A stretch of 64,000 nucleotides of DNA, from contig DAOTXX010000153.1 in NCBI GenBank assembly GCA_034434835.1, positions 1 through 64,000 on the forward strand. The letters run 5' to 3'. How positions within the stretch are numbered: position 1 is the stretch's first letter; every line of letters starts with the position of its first letter. Both the position numbers and the translations under genes were made by a program. The notes beneath the pieces are model-generated. The model made no database searches and was not told the DNA's origin. It saw only the letters and a program-made list of their open reading frames with translations. This document shows, in pieces, positions 26,848 through 35,302 of the stretch. The stretch comes from JBGLNJ01 sp034434835. GTDB lineage: Bacteria > Chloroflexota > Anaerolineae > Fen-1058.

Positions 26848-27011
26848 CAGAAAATGAAACTTTGGCCGCACCGAGTATAGACAGTTGCGATTAAGAATCC
26901 TTAATCAACTCATAACCAAGCCTTGATTTTAGCCTAATCGAAACTTTAAAACACTCGAGTACAATCCGTCTCAGATGATGAGGCGGATTATTGTTTTTGG
27001 AAAGGAGGATT
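26848..27011. other. AT-rich leader with small palindrome
   Basis: Notably more AT-rich than its surroundings. It has a perfect hairpin GATTAAG-AATC-CTTAATC at 26889-26906 that could be an operator, and TACAAT at about 26960 as a possible -10. AAAGGAGG precedes the following gene. Confidence 0.4.
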
Positions 27012-27215
27012 ATGGGCGACCTGGATAAGCAGATCACACAGATGCAAGCTCAATTGACCCGCGCCGTGCGCAATGGCGCACCAGAAGACTCTCCACTGGT
27101 CCGACAGATGGACGCTCGCCTGGAGCGGATGCGCCGACTTTGGACAACCCACCGTCGGCTGCGGCTGGGCCTGCCGGAAAAGGCCGAGGGCCAAAATGCT
27201 CACCTTGCTGTTTGA
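27012..27215 (+). CDS. Small helical protein of unknown function
   Basis: 67 aa, strong AAAGGAGG ribosome site. Predicted mostly helical and charged (MGDLDKQITQMQAQL; VRQMDARLERMRRLW), with a heptad-like pattern. I do not recognise the family. It overlaps the next small gene by 20 bases in a different frame, so the two are probably made together. It lies between the phoPR-GT cluster and the PhoP-box-controlled pst operon. Confidence 0.55.
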   Translation: MGDLDKQITQMQAQLTRAVRNGAPEDSPLVRQMDARLERMRRLWTTHRRLRLGLPEKAEGQNAHLAV

Positions 27216-27492
27216 AACTCAAGATCGCTGGGCCGCGTTGCAGAATCATCTTCCCCAAGCCGACCCGGAAAACGGCACGTTCTACGCCTTGTTAGCCGCG
27301 TTGGATGCAGGCTGGCAAATCGAGCCGCCTGTGTACCTGCGTCCACGTTGGGGCAGCGAACATGCGGGCAAGCAAATGTACCACTTTATCATCAAGCGCG
27401 GTTCGGCCACGACGATGGTGAGTGTCGCAGACGGCCCTCGTGTTCGCGCCTTTGTCGAAGAGCAAGCCCTGTCAGTCAACCGCCCCAAGTAG
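27196..27492 (+). CDS. Small protein of unknown function
   Basis: 98 aa from the ATG at 27196 (MLTLLFETQDRW). It contains a hydrophobic N-terminal strand, then FYALLAALDAGWQIEPPVYLRPRWG and YHFIIKRGSATTMVSV, which reads like a small alpha/beta fold. No known family is recognised; the pattern of a variable N-terminus followed by GW.I.PPVYL.P.W suggests a conserved small domain. It overlaps the upstream 67-aa gene. Confidence 0.55.
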   Translation: MLTLLFETQDRWAALQNHLPQADPENGTFYALLAALDAGWQIEPPVYLRPRWGSEHAGKQMYHFIIKRGSATTMVSVADGPRVRAFVEEQALSVNRPK

Positions 27493-27746
27493 AAAAGCCG
27501 TTCAGAGATTCGCTGTAACTGTTCAGCCCGCTCCCGGCGGGATGATGAATCATCCCGTTGATACTGGAAACTGGCTGAAGCCAGTTGAGACCGGCCTGCT
27601 TCAGCAGGCCTGACGTAGCGAACAGGCTGAGCAGTTACATTATTCCGATAATGGCCCGGGCTGGAGTGCAGCTTCAGGCTGCATTTGCTGGCAAGCTGAA
27701 GCTTGCACTCCAACCGCAATGTGGATATTGCAAAAAGCGAACGGCC
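27493..27746. other. Repeat-rich intergenic region before the pst operon
   Basis: Holds the second three-hairpin element (27528-27617) and an inverted repeat with arms 27662-27677 and 27696-27712 (TGGAGTGCAGCTTCAG and CTGAAGCTTGCACTCCA, one bulged base). No gene is seen. Confidence 0.6.
27528..27617. repeat. Three-hairpin dispersed element, copy 2
   Basis: Stems CGGGATGAT/ATCATCCCG, AACTGGCT/AGCCAGTT and GGCCTGC/GCAGGCC. Relative to the copy at 1345-1445, paired positions change together (for example C-G to T-A in stem 2 and T-A to C-G in stem 3). Confidence 0.75.
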
Positions 27747-27785
27747 TTAACATGATCTTAACAAAACGATCAACAGCAGTTAAAC
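27747..27785 (+). promoter_or_regulatory. PhoP-box array upstream of pstS
   Basis: TTAACA at 27747 and again at 27758 (11-base period), TCAACA at 27770 and TTAAAC at 27780 make four repeats in roughly helical phase. This matches the tandem TTAACA boxes bound by PhoP of Gram-positive type. A TACGAT (-10-like) follows at 27795, so the last box lies in the -35 region, fitting activation. Confidence 0.75.
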
Positions 27786-27835
27786 ATCCGGTGATACGAT
27801 TACCGCCGGAAAATTCAAAGAGGAGAAGAAAAAGC

Positions 27836-29011
27836 ATGAAATCCCGCAATCTGTTCGTCCTGAGTGTGTTGGCGCTGACGCTGATCGTCAGCGCATGTAG
27901 CCCCGCCGCCACGACCACGCCGGAAAAGGTCGTGGTCAAAGAGACTGTCGTCGTGGCGGGCACGCCGCAGGTCAAAGAAGTCGTCAAAGAAGTCGTCGTC
28001 ACGCCTACCGCCGACCCCAAAGCCGCCAAGCCGGCCGCTGGCTCGATGCTCATCAACGGTGCCGGCGCGACGTTCCCCTTCCCGCTGTACAGCCGCTGGT
28101 TCTACGAGTACGCTTTCGTGGACCCCGCCGTCAAGTTCAACTATCAATCTATCGGCTCGGGCGGCGGCATCAAGCAAATTACCGCCAAGACGGTTGACTT
28201 TGGCGCGTCGGATGCGATCCTCACCGACGAACAATACAAGGCCGCGCCCGGTATCCAGATGTTGCCCATTGTCGCAGGTGCCGTCGTGCCCGTGTACAAC
28301 GTCAAAGAAATCACGCAGGGCCTCAAGCTCGAATACACGGTGCTGGCCGATATCTTTCTGGGCAAGATCGTCAAATGGGACGATCCGGCGATCAAAAAGT
28401 CGAATCCCGACCTGCCGTTGCCGAACAAGGACATTATCGTGGTGCACCGCTCGGATGGCTCGGGCACGACCTTTATTTTTACCGACTATCTTTCCGCAGT
28501 GAGCAAGGAATGGAAGGAAAAAGTTGGCGTGAACTCGTCGGTCAAGTGGCCGGTGGGCCTGGGCGGCAAGGGTAATGAAGGCGTGGCCGGAACCGTGCAG
28601 CAGAACGACGGCTCGATCGGCTACGTCGAGCTGGCTTACGCCAAGCAGAACAAGCTGCCCTTTGCGTCACTGCAAAACAAGGCCAACAATTTCGTCGTCG
28701 CGGACGCCAAGACGACGCAAAACGCGATGGCTGATTTTGGCGGCGATATGCCCAAGACGCTTGCGCGGTCTATCGTAGATGCACCCGGCAAGGACTCGTG
28801 GCCGATCGCAGGCTATACCTACTTGCTGGTCTATATGGATCAACAAGATTGCGCCAAGGGCGCCAAGGTCGTGAGCTTTATCAAGTGGGGCCTGAGCGAC
28901 GGGGTCAAGTACGCCACCGAACTCGATTACGTGCCGCTGCCCGATAACGTCAAGCAGCAAGTGCTCGCCAAGTTGAGCGAGATCACTTGCCAGGGCAAGC
29001 CCATCAAGTAA
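27836..29011 (+). CDS. pstS: Phosphate ABC transporter substrate-binding lipoprotein PstS (copy 1)
   Basis: 391 aa. Lipobox VSAC (C21), a low-complexity Val/Lys linker (about 30-60) and the PstS domain with GAGATFPFPLYSRW, SIGSGGGIKQI, DFGASDAILTD and HRSDGSGTTFIF, which line the phosphate site. It captures phosphate outside the membrane for PstCAB. AGGAGAAG precedes ATG. It is first in an operon controlled by PhoP boxes: pstS-C-A-B, arsC, an unknown gene, surE and phoU. Confidence 0.95.
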   Translation: MKSRNLFVLSVLALTLIVSACSPAATTTPEKVVVKETVVVAGTPQVKEVVKEVVVTPTADPKAAKPAAGSMLINGAGATFPFPLYSRWFYEYAFVDPAVKFNYQSIGSGGGIKQITAKTVDFGASDAILTDEQYKAAPGIQMLPIVAGAVVPVYNVKEITQGLKLEYTVLADIFLGKIVKWDDPAIKKSNPDLPLPNKDIIVVHRSDGSGTTFIFTDYLSAVSKEWKEKVGVNSSVKWPVGLGGKGNEGVAGTVQQNDGSIGYVELAYAKQNKLPFASLQNKANNFVVADAKTTQNAMADFGGDMPKTLARSIVDAPGKDSWPIAGYTYLLVYMDQQDCAKGAKVVSFIKWGLSDGVKYATELDYVPLPDNVKQQVLAKLSEITCQGKPIK

Positions 29012-29015
29012 AACG

Positions 29016-29060
29016 TGAAGCGTGAAACGTGAGGCGTGCAATGTCACGTTTCACGCTTCA
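29016..29060. repeat. Long inverted repeat of CGTGAAACGTGA type
   Basis: Arms 29016-29032 and 29044-29060 are perfect 17-base complements (TGAAGCGTGAAACGTGA). It sits between pstS and pstC and ends two bases before the pstC start, so it may damp transcription or translation after the abundant binding protein. Related repeats lie at 41496-41547 and 43349-43399. Confidence 0.8.
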
Positions 29061-29062
29061 TC

Positions 29063-30058
29063 ATGTATTACGCATCCAAGGACAACTCTTTGCAAGCCAC
29101 TCGATACAAGACAAGAACTGGACTACCGGCACGTTGGCTCGAACACGGCGACGTGCCGTTTCGCGCGCTGGTGATCGGCATGGCGGGGCTGGTGCTCATG
29201 CTGGTCGCCGCCATCGGTTACGAGTTGTGGCGCAACAGTCACCTGCCGCGCCAGGCCTTTGGCTGGCAATTCCTGTTCACGTCCAATTGGGATCCGGTCG
29301 CGCGCGAGTTTGGCGCGCTGCCCTTCTGGTACGGCACATTGGTCACTTCGATCGTCGCGCTCATCCTCGCCCTGCCTGTCAGCTTGGGGATTGCGATCTT
29401 TTTGGCCGAACTGTCGCCCGATTGGCTGCGAACGCCGCTTGGCTTTTTGATCGAACTGCTGGCCGCCGTGCCGAGCGTCGTGTATGGCCTGTGGGGGTTG
29501 TTCGTGTTTGTCCCCGATGTGGTCAAGCCCTCGGCGCAGGTGTTGAACAAGCTCCTGGGCGCTTTGCCCCTCTTTGAAGGGCCGGTGTTCGGCCCCAGCC
29601 GTCTGGCCGCCGCCGCCATCCTGGCCATCATGATCACGCCGACGATCAGCGCGGTGAGCCGTGACGTGTTCCGCGCCATCCCACGCGCTCAACGCGAAGC
29701 GGCGCTCGCGCTTGGCGCGACGCGCTGGGAAATGATCTGGCAGGTGCTCATTCCCTACGGGCTATCGGGCATCCTGGGCGCTGTCATCCTGGGGTTGGGT
29801 CGCGCATTGGGCGAGACGATGGCCGTGACGATGGTGATCGGCAACAACCTCGACCTCTCGGCCTCGCTGCTGCATCCAGGCTACACCATGGCGTCCATCA
29901 TCGCCAACGAATTCACCGAAGCCACCTACGAGTTGTATCTGCAAGCGTTGATCGAGATCGCCCTGGCGCTGTTCGGGCTGACGCTGATCCTGAACCTGAT
30001 CGCGCGCTTTTTGGTGTGGCGCGTGGCGCGGCGAACTCCCCAGGAGGTGCGCGCATGA
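29063..30058 (+). CDS. pstC: Phosphate ABC transporter permease PstC (copy 1)
   Basis: 331 aa from ATG at 29063 (MYYASKDN). Six membrane helices and the binding-protein-dependent permease motif (EAALALGATRWEMIWQVLIPYGLSGI) and the PstC signature AAVPSVVYGLWGLFVFVP. It forms the phosphate channel with PstA. An ATG nine codons upstream lies in the inverted repeat, so the start is not certain. Its stop overlaps the pstA start (ATGA). Confidence 0.93.
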   Translation: MYYASKDNSLQATRYKTRTGLPARWLEHGDVPFRALVIGMAGLVLMLVAAIGYELWRNSHLPRQAFGWQFLFTSNWDPVAREFGALPFWYGTLVTSIVALILALPVSLGIAIFLAELSPDWLRTPLGFLIELLAAVPSVVYGLWGLFVFVPDVVKPSAQVLNKLLGALPLFEGPVFGPSRLAAAAILAIMITPTISAVSRDVFRAIPRAQREAALALGATRWEMIWQVLIPYGLSGILGAVILGLGRALGETMAVTMVIGNNLDLSASLLHPGYTMASIIANEFTEATYELYLQALIEIALALFGLTLILNLIARFLVWRVARRTPQEVRA

Positions 30059-30945
30059 GCACGCTACTGACTCGTTATACGACGGGCCGCGCGGGAGTGC
30101 TCCGCTATCGTCGGCGCCAGATCACCAACGCCATCATGCTCATTCTCACGGGCGTTGCGGCGTTCTCGGCTATCATCCCGCTCGCCTGGATCATTGGCTA
30201 TGTGATGCAACAGGGAGCGAGCTTCCTGAGCCTCGACTTTTTCACACACCTGCCCACGCCCGTTGGCGTGCCGGGTGGCGGCGTCGCCAACGCGCTGCTC
30301 GGCTCGGCCATCACGGTCGGGCTGGCAAGCCTGATGGCGATTCCGGTCGGGCTGCTCGCGGCAATTTACGTCGCCTATCATCCCAACACGCCGCTGGGCA
30401 TTGCGGTGCGCTTTGGCACCGACGTGCTTTCCGGCGTGCCCAGCATCGTGGTGGGCATCTTTGCTTACACCATCGTCGTCCTGCCGATGGGAGGATTCAG
30501 CGCGCTGGCGGGCGGCGTCGCATTGTCCGTGATCATGCTGCCCACCGTCATCCGCACCACCGAAGAGATGATCAAGCTGGTGCCGGACAGCTTGCGCGAA
30601 GGCAGCCTGGCGCTCGGCGCGCCGGAATGGAAAACGTCATTCTCCGTCATCGTGCCGGCCGCCATCAGCGGCATCGTCACGGGCGTGATGCTGGGCATCG
30701 CGCGCGTGGCGGGTGAGGCCGCGCCGATGCTGTTCACGGCCTTTGGCAATCCGTTCTGGAACACGCGGATTGACCAGCCCATCGCCACGCTGCCGCACAT
30801 GATTTTCACGTATGCCATCTCGCCCTACGAAGACTGGCACGCCAAAGCCTGGACGACGGCGCTCGTGCTCATCACGCTGGTGCTCTCGCTCAACATCGTG
30901 GCGCGCCTCATCGTCAGTTGGCGACAAAAGCACACCAGCACTTGA
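30055..30945 (+). CDS. pstA: Phosphate ABC transporter permease PstA (copy 1)
   Basis: 296 aa. Six membrane segments, PstA features FGTDVLSGVPSIVVGIFAY and REGSLALGAPEWKTSFSVIVPAAISGI (the cytoplasmic loop that docks on PstB), and AGEAAPMLFTAF. It is the partner of PstC in the membrane. The preceding ribosome site CCAGGAGG lies within the pstC end. Confidence 0.94.
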   Translation: MSTLLTRYTTGRAGVLRYRRRQITNAIMLILTGVAAFSAIIPLAWIIGYVMQQGASFLSLDFFTHLPTPVGVPGGGVANALLGSAITVGLASLMAIPVGLLAAIYVAYHPNTPLGIAVRFGTDVLSGVPSIVVGIFAYTIVVLPMGGFSALAGGVALSVIMLPTVIRTTEEMIKLVPDSLREGSLALGAPEWKTSFSVIVPAAISGIVTGVMLGIARVAGEAAPMLFTAFGNPFWNTRIDQPIATLPHMIFTYAISPYEDWHAKAWTTALVLITLVLSLNIVARLIVSWRQKHTST

Positions 30946-30954
30946 GGTACATTC

Positions 30955-31806
30955 ATGGAACAAGCGATCACTTTGCCGACCCTGGCGGCGATTATCCAGG
31001 CCCGAGACGCGACGGTGTCCAACAGCCACCTCAAGGTTGACATTCAGGCCTTGAACGTATACTATCGCACATTCCGCGCCGTGGCCGACGTGAGCATGCC
31101 CATCTACGCTAACAAGATCACGGCCATCATCGGCCCCTCAGGCTGCGGCAAGTCCACCCTTCTGCGCTCGCTCAACCGCATGAACGACCTGACGCCCGGC
31201 GCACACGTCGAGGGCCAGATCATACTCAATGGGCCGCAGGGCGCGCAGGATATCTATGCGCCCGGCGTGGACGTGGTGGACGTGCGCCGCCGCGTGGGGA
31301 TGGTGTTTCAGCGCCCCAATCCCTTTCCCAAGAGCATCTATGACAATGTGGCTTACGGGCCACGCCTCTACGGGGTGCGCCGCAAATCGGAACTCGACGA
31401 GATTGTGGAGCGCAGCCTGCAGCAGGCTGCCTTGTGGGACGAGGTCAAGGACAAGCTCAAACAATCGGGGCTGGCGCTTTCCGGCGGGCAGCAGCAGCGC
31501 TTGTGCATCGCGCGCGCGCTCGCCGTCGAACCCGAAGTCATCCTGATGGACGAACCCGCCAGCGCGCTCGATCCGGTCGCCACGCTCAAGATCGAAGAGC
31601 TGATGAAGGAACTGCAAAGCGACTATACCATTGTCATCGTCACGCACAATATGCAGCAGGCTGCGCGCGTGTCTGATTACACCGCGATGATGATGATGCG
31701 CCCCGACCGCGCAGGCGAGATGATCGAGTTCGACGTGACAACCAAGATTTTCACGCGGCCCAAGGACAAGCGCACCGAAGATTATGTGACCGGGCGGTTT
31801 GGATAG
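30955..31806 (+). CDS. pstB: Phosphate ABC transporter ATPase PstB (copy 1)
   Basis: 283 aa. Walker A GPSGCGKST, Q-loop in FQRPNPFPKSIYDN, signature LSGGQQQR, Walker B VILMDEPASALD and H-loop VTHNM, all canonical. An N-terminal extension of about 28 residues (MEQAITLPTLAA) precedes the fold. It drives the first Pst transporter. The tail (TEDYVTGRFG) is typical of PstB. Confidence 0.95.
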   Translation: MEQAITLPTLAAIIQARDATVSNSHLKVDIQALNVYYRTFRAVADVSMPIYANKITAIIGPSGCGKSTLLRSLNRMNDLTPGAHVEGQIILNGPQGAQDIYAPGVDVVDVRRRVGMVFQRPNPFPKSIYDNVAYGPRLYGVRRKSELDEIVERSLQQAALWDEVKDKLKQSGLALSGGQQQRLCIARALAVEPEVILMDEPASALDPVATLKIEELMKELQSDYTIVIVTHNMQQAARVSDYTAMMMMRPDRAGEMIEFDVTTKIFTRPKDKRTEDYVTGRFG

Positions 31807-31884
31807 TGATCGGTAATCGGTGATCAGCAATCAGTTAGCGGTGGTCGCCCCTCGAAAAGCGAGGGAGACCAGATGTAGGATGAG

Positions 31885-32307
31885 ATGAAAACGCGAGTCT
31901 TGTTTCTGTGCACCGGCAACTCGGCGCGCAGCCAGATGGCAGAAGCGTTCCTCCGCCACTATGCGGGCGACCGATTCGAGGCGTACAGCGCAGGGCTGGA
32001 GCCAAAAGGCATCCACCCGTTGACCGTGCGTGTGATGGAGGAAATCGGCGTCCCGTTGACCGGCCAGTACTCTAAAGACGTGCGCGAGTATATAGGCAAG
32101 CTGCATTTCGGCTACCTCATCACAGTCTGCGCAAACGCCGAAGAACGCTGTCCCACGGCGTTTCCCGGCGTGAGCCAGCGGCTGCACTGGGCCCTGGACG
32201 ACCCGGCGGCAGTCAAGGGATCAGTCGAAGACCAACTTGCCAAATTCCGCGAGATACGCGATCAGATTGATCGGCGCATCCGCGAGTGGCTGGAACAACT
32301 GAGATGA
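31885..32307 (+). CDS. arsC: Arsenate reductase, low-molecular-weight phosphatase family (thioredoxin-coupled)
   Basis: 140 aa. P-loop C9-TGNSA-R15 and the redox pair C82 and C89 (VCANAEERC) match the thioredoxin-linked ArsC of Gram-positive bacteria, which reduces arsenate to arsenite through a three-cysteine relay. Lying in the pst operon makes sense: arsenate enters through phosphate transporters, and phosphate starvation raises that uptake. No arsenite exporter is in the window. It overlaps the following gene by four bases. Confidence 0.92.
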   Translation: MKTRVLFLCTGNSARSQMAEAFLRHYAGDRFEAYSAGLEPKGIHPLTVRVMEEIGVPLTGQYSKDVREYIGKLHFGYLITVCANAEERCPTAFPGVSQRLHWALDDPAAVKGSVEDQLAKFREIRDQIDRRIREWLEQLR

Positions 32308-32834
32308 ATGCTCAACTTGACGCGACAACAGTGCCTGCGACCCGGACGCTGGTCTTTGAGCCAGGCAGCACAGGCGGCGGCAGCTTTTGGCAGGGCGATA
32401 ACCTGCTGGCCACCCTGACCGTCCTGAGACGCCCAGAACGTCAGGGCCGATTGAGCCTGCGCGCTGTCAATCGCACGCTGGCAATGGAGCAACACGCTCA
32501 CAAGCAGCGCGTCAGATACCGACTGTTCGACGGCCCGCGCCAAATCGCCGACGCCGAATGGAACGTCGGTGGGCCTTCTGCCGTGCTCCACTATCAGGGG
32601 CAAGCATACTCGGCCACCCCGCAGAATCTGATCGAGCTGGATCGCAGGCCGCCAGCGATCATCTTGAGCATCCTCCCTGATTGGAAGGCCCAACAGATCG
32701 AATTGCGCCTTGCCGACGAAGCCGATTTGCCGTTGGTGGCCTTTTACCTGTTCATTGCTTACGACCTGGCGCCTGGCCCTGGGGGCCAATGGTCGGAGTC
32801 ATCATCCAATGCACATTCTGGTCACCAACGATGA
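32304..32834 (+). CDS. Protein of unknown function between arsC and surE
   Basis: 176 aa from ATG at 32304, overlapping the arsC stop (ATGA), and itself overlapping surE by 26 bases. It has no signal or membrane segment; beta-rich sequence (TRTLVFEPGSTGGGSFWQGDNLLATLTVLRR; VRYRLFDGPRQIADAEWNVG) that could be a lipocalin- or tubby-like barrel, as in proteins with repeated RYRLFDG-type strands (LURP-one-like), but this is a guess. The tight overlaps argue that it is a true gene of the pst operon. Confidence 0.6.
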   Translation: MNAQLDATTVPATRTLVFEPGSTGGGSFWQGDNLLATLTVLRRPERQGRLSLRAVNRTLAMEQHAHKQRVRYRLFDGPRQIADAEWNVGGPSAVLHYQGQAYSATPQNLIELDRRPPAIILSILPDWKAQQIELRLADEADLPLVAFYLFIAYDLAPGPGGQWSESSSNAHSGHQR

Positions 32835-33597
32835 TGGAGTTGTTGCACCCGGTTTGCTGGCATTGGCCGAAGCGATGGGGGACCTCGGCCAGGTGAGCAT
32901 CCTCGCGCCTGACCGCAACTGGTCGGGCAGCGGGCACGTCAAGACCATTGACCGTGCGCTGCGCGTCAAAAAAGTGCGACTGTCCGATAGCCTCTCCGGC
33001 TGGGCAAGCGATGGCGCCCCATCCGATTGCGTTGCGCTGGGCCTGTTGGGCTTTTTTCAGGAAAAAGTTGATCTGGTAGTCTCTGGCATCAACCCCGTTG
33101 CCAACCTTGGACACGATGTGACCTATTCGGGCACAGTCACCGCAGCGATGGAAGCCGTCATCTGGGACGTGCCCGGGATCGCTTTCTCGCTCAACGCGCC
33201 GGGCGACTATGAGGGCGAACTGGACTATCAAGCCGCGGCGAACGCTGCACGTCAAATTGTGCGCGCCGTCATCCAGTACGGGATCCCCGCTGGTGTTCTG
33301 TTGAATGTGAACGTGCCCCATCTGCCTCCAGAAGAAATCAAAGGCTTTCACGTCACGCGGCAGGGCTTGCGCGTTTACCGGGACCGGCTTGACCGGCGTG
33401 TGGACCCGCGCGGACGACCTTATTACTGGATCGGCGGCGACGCACCGACAGCGATTCCCGAATATGGCACCGATGCGGGCGCGTTGGCTGAAGGATACGT
33501 ATCCATCACACCGCTGCAACTTGACCTGACGGCCTATCCCGCAATGCAAGCCCTGGGGCGGTGGAAATTTGACTGGAACACAAACCAGACCCGATAG
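32809..33597 (+). CDS. surE: 5'/3'-nucleotidase SurE
   Basis: 262 aa. The metal-binding NDDG (7-10), the GSGH segment, SDGAPSDCVALGL, VSGIN...NLGHDVTYSGTV and the AAMEA helix are all SurE hallmarks. It hydrolyses nucleoside monophosphates (and some polyphosphate) to release phosphate in the cytoplasm. Its place in the phosphate operon suggests a salvage role. The start is at MHILVTNDDG; longer frames upstream belong to the preceding overlapping gene. Confidence 0.93.
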   Translation: MHILVTNDDGVVAPGLLALAEAMGDLGQVSILAPDRNWSGSGHVKTIDRALRVKKVRLSDSLSGWASDGAPSDCVALGLLGFFQEKVDLVVSGINPVANLGHDVTYSGTVTAAMEAVIWDVPGIAFSLNAPGDYEGELDYQAAANAARQIVRAVIQYGIPAGVLLNVNVPHLPPEEIKGFHVTRQGLRVYRDRLDRRVDPRGRPYYWIGGDAPTAIPEYGTDAGALAEGYVSITPLQLDLTAYPAMQALGRWKFDWNTNQTR

Positions 33598-33645
33598 ATA
33601 CCCGTTGCACGACATTCACAGACCCTCAAAGGACAAGGAGGATGT

Positions 33646-34326
33646 GTGACACGCAGCGTCTTGGAGCACGATCTGGAAAAGGTGCGCCTGAAAATCTTGC
33701 GCATGGGCAGCCTGGTGGAAAGCGCCATCGAGCGCGCTGTGCAGGCGCTCAAGAACCGCGATTGTGATCTGGCCCAGCAAGTCATCAACGAGGATGAGGA
33801 CATTAACCGCTTGCGCTACGAGATCGAAGAGCAATGCCTGGAGTTGATCGCCACGCAGCAGCCTGCCGCGCGCGACCTGCGGACCGCGATTGCGGCGACG
33901 CACATCGCCGTCGAGCTGGAACGCATCGCCGATCACGCCGAAGGCATCGCCGAGATCGTCAAGCGTGTCTTTGACGAGCCGCTGCTCAAGCCGTTGGTGG
34001 ACATTCCCTATATGGCGCAGACCGCCCGCCAGATGATCCACGCCGCGCTCGACGCTTATCTGGCGCACGATGCGGACGCCGCGCAAAACGTCGCCGCACG
34101 CGACGACGAGATAGACGCGCTATACCAGCAGGTATTTCGCGAGCTATTGACCTACATGCTGGAAGACCCTCGCAACATTGGCCGGGCGACCTATCTGCTG
34201 TGGGTGGCGCACAATCTGGAGCGCATCGGCGACCGCGCGACCAACATCTGCGAGCGCGTGGTGTTCATGACGACGGGCAAGTTGGAAGAACTGAACACTG
34301 AACCCAGCCCGGCGAAAATCGCCTGA
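33646..34326 (+). CDS. phoU: Phosphate transport regulator PhoU (copy 1)
   Basis: 226 aa, GTG start with AAGGAGG upstream. Two three-helix bundles with the PhoU metal-site patterns (ERIADHAEGIAEIV in the first half and ERIGDRATNICERV in the second). PhoU links Pst activity to PhoR signalling and limits uptake. It ends the first pst operon. A close paralogue is at 39714-40382, which points to a local duplication. Confidence 0.94.
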   Translation: MTRSVLEHDLEKVRLKILRMGSLVESAIERAVQALKNRDCDLAQQVINEDEDINRLRYEIEEQCLELIATQQPAARDLRTAIAATHIAVELERIADHAEGIAEIVKRVFDEPLLKPLVDIPYMAQTARQMIHAALDAYLAHDADAAQNVAARDDEIDALYQQVFRELLTYMLEDPRNIGRATYLLWVAHNLERIGDRATNICERVVFMTTGKLEELNTEPSPAKIA

Positions 34327-34485
34327 GAGCGCTGACAGAACCTTTTTTCACCGCTGAGCGCGCAGAGAGCGCAGGGAAAACCCAAGAGCTCCGCATAAGG
34401 ATGCGGAGCTACGGAAAACGACTTTTAAAAACAACCTCTAATAAAACTCGGCGTCCTCAGCGGCTCGGCGGTAGAAAGACGACTT
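34327..34485. other. Intergenic gap between convergent phoU and pstB2
   Basis: Contains a perfect 10-bp hairpin at 34387-34410 (AGCTCCGCAT/ATGCGGAGCT, loop AAGG), probably a bidirectional stop for the convergent transcripts although T-runs are weak, preceded by a GAGCGCGCAGAGAGCGCAGG low-complexity segment. Confidence 0.5.
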
Positions 34486-35265
34486 TTAACCAAAACGCCC
34501 GGTCACATAATCTTCGGTCTTTTTGTTGCGGGGAGCTGTAAAGAGGGTCTTGCCGGGGCCGTGTTCGATCAGTTGCCCCTGGAGGAAAAACGCTGCATGG
34601 TCGGCCACACGCGCCGCCTGTTGGATGTTATGCGGCGCGATGATGATCGTATAGTGCGCCTTTAGCTTCTGGAGCGATTGCTCGACCTTGGCCGTCGAGA
34701 TCGGGTCCAGGCCGGACGTCGGTTCGTCAAGCAAAATCACCTCAGGCTCCAACGCGAGCACTCGCGCCAGACAGAGCCTCTGCATCTGCCCACCGGAAAG
34801 CGCAATCGCCGGATCGTCCAGTCGGTCTTGGACCTCATCCCACAACGCCGCCTGTCGCAGACTGCGCTCGACCGCTTGCTCCAGCCTGATGCGATCGCGC
34901 ACGCCAGCCAGCGTCAAGCCATATTCAATGTTCTGGCGAACGCTCATGGGCAATCCGATCGGCTGGGCAAACACGATCCCCACGCGGCGGCGCAGATCAG
35001 TCACGTCAACGCCCGGCGCATAAATATCTTGCCCGTCCATCAACACGCGCCCGGTCATGTGCGAGCCTTTGACCAGGTCATTGAGTCGGTTGAGCACCCG
35101 CAAGAGCGTGGACTTGCCCCCACCCGCCGGTCCAAACAGCGCCATGATCTCGTTGGGATAAATGTCCAGGCGCACGTCGTGCAGCCCTTCAGTTCCGTCA
35201 CGATAACTAAAGGTCAGGTGCTCGATCTTGATTTTGGGGCTGCGCCCATTCCCTGCTTCTTGCAT
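34486..35265 (-). CDS. pstB: Phosphate ABC transporter ATPase PstB (copy 2)
   Basis: 259 aa. Signature LSGGQMQR and Walker B VILLDEPTSGLD are normal. Walker A is GPAGGGKST, and the Q-loop region FAQPIGLPMSVRQN departs from the RPNPFP pattern of the other two PstB proteins here, so it forms a separate sub-branch. It belongs to the minus-strand unit pstS2-C2-A2-B2 and lies 37 bases after pstA2. The H-loop reads APHNI in place of VTHNM. Confidence 0.9.
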   Translation of the reverse strand: MQEAGNGRSPKIKIEHLTFSYRDGTEGLHDVRLDIYPNEIMALFGPAGGGKSTLLRVLNRLNDLVKGSHMTGRVLMDGQDIYAPGVDVTDLRRRVGIVFAQPIGLPMSVRQNIEYGLTLAGVRDRIRLEQAVERSLRQAALWDEVQDRLDDPAIALSGGQMQRLCLARVLALEPEVILLDEPTSGLDPISTAKVEQSLQKLKAHYTIIIAPHNIQQAARVADHAAFFLQGQLIEHGPGKTLFTAPRNKKTEDYVTGRFG

Positions 35266-35302
35266 CCTGCCATCCCTCGACCATGCGAAGGAGCAAAATT
35301 GA

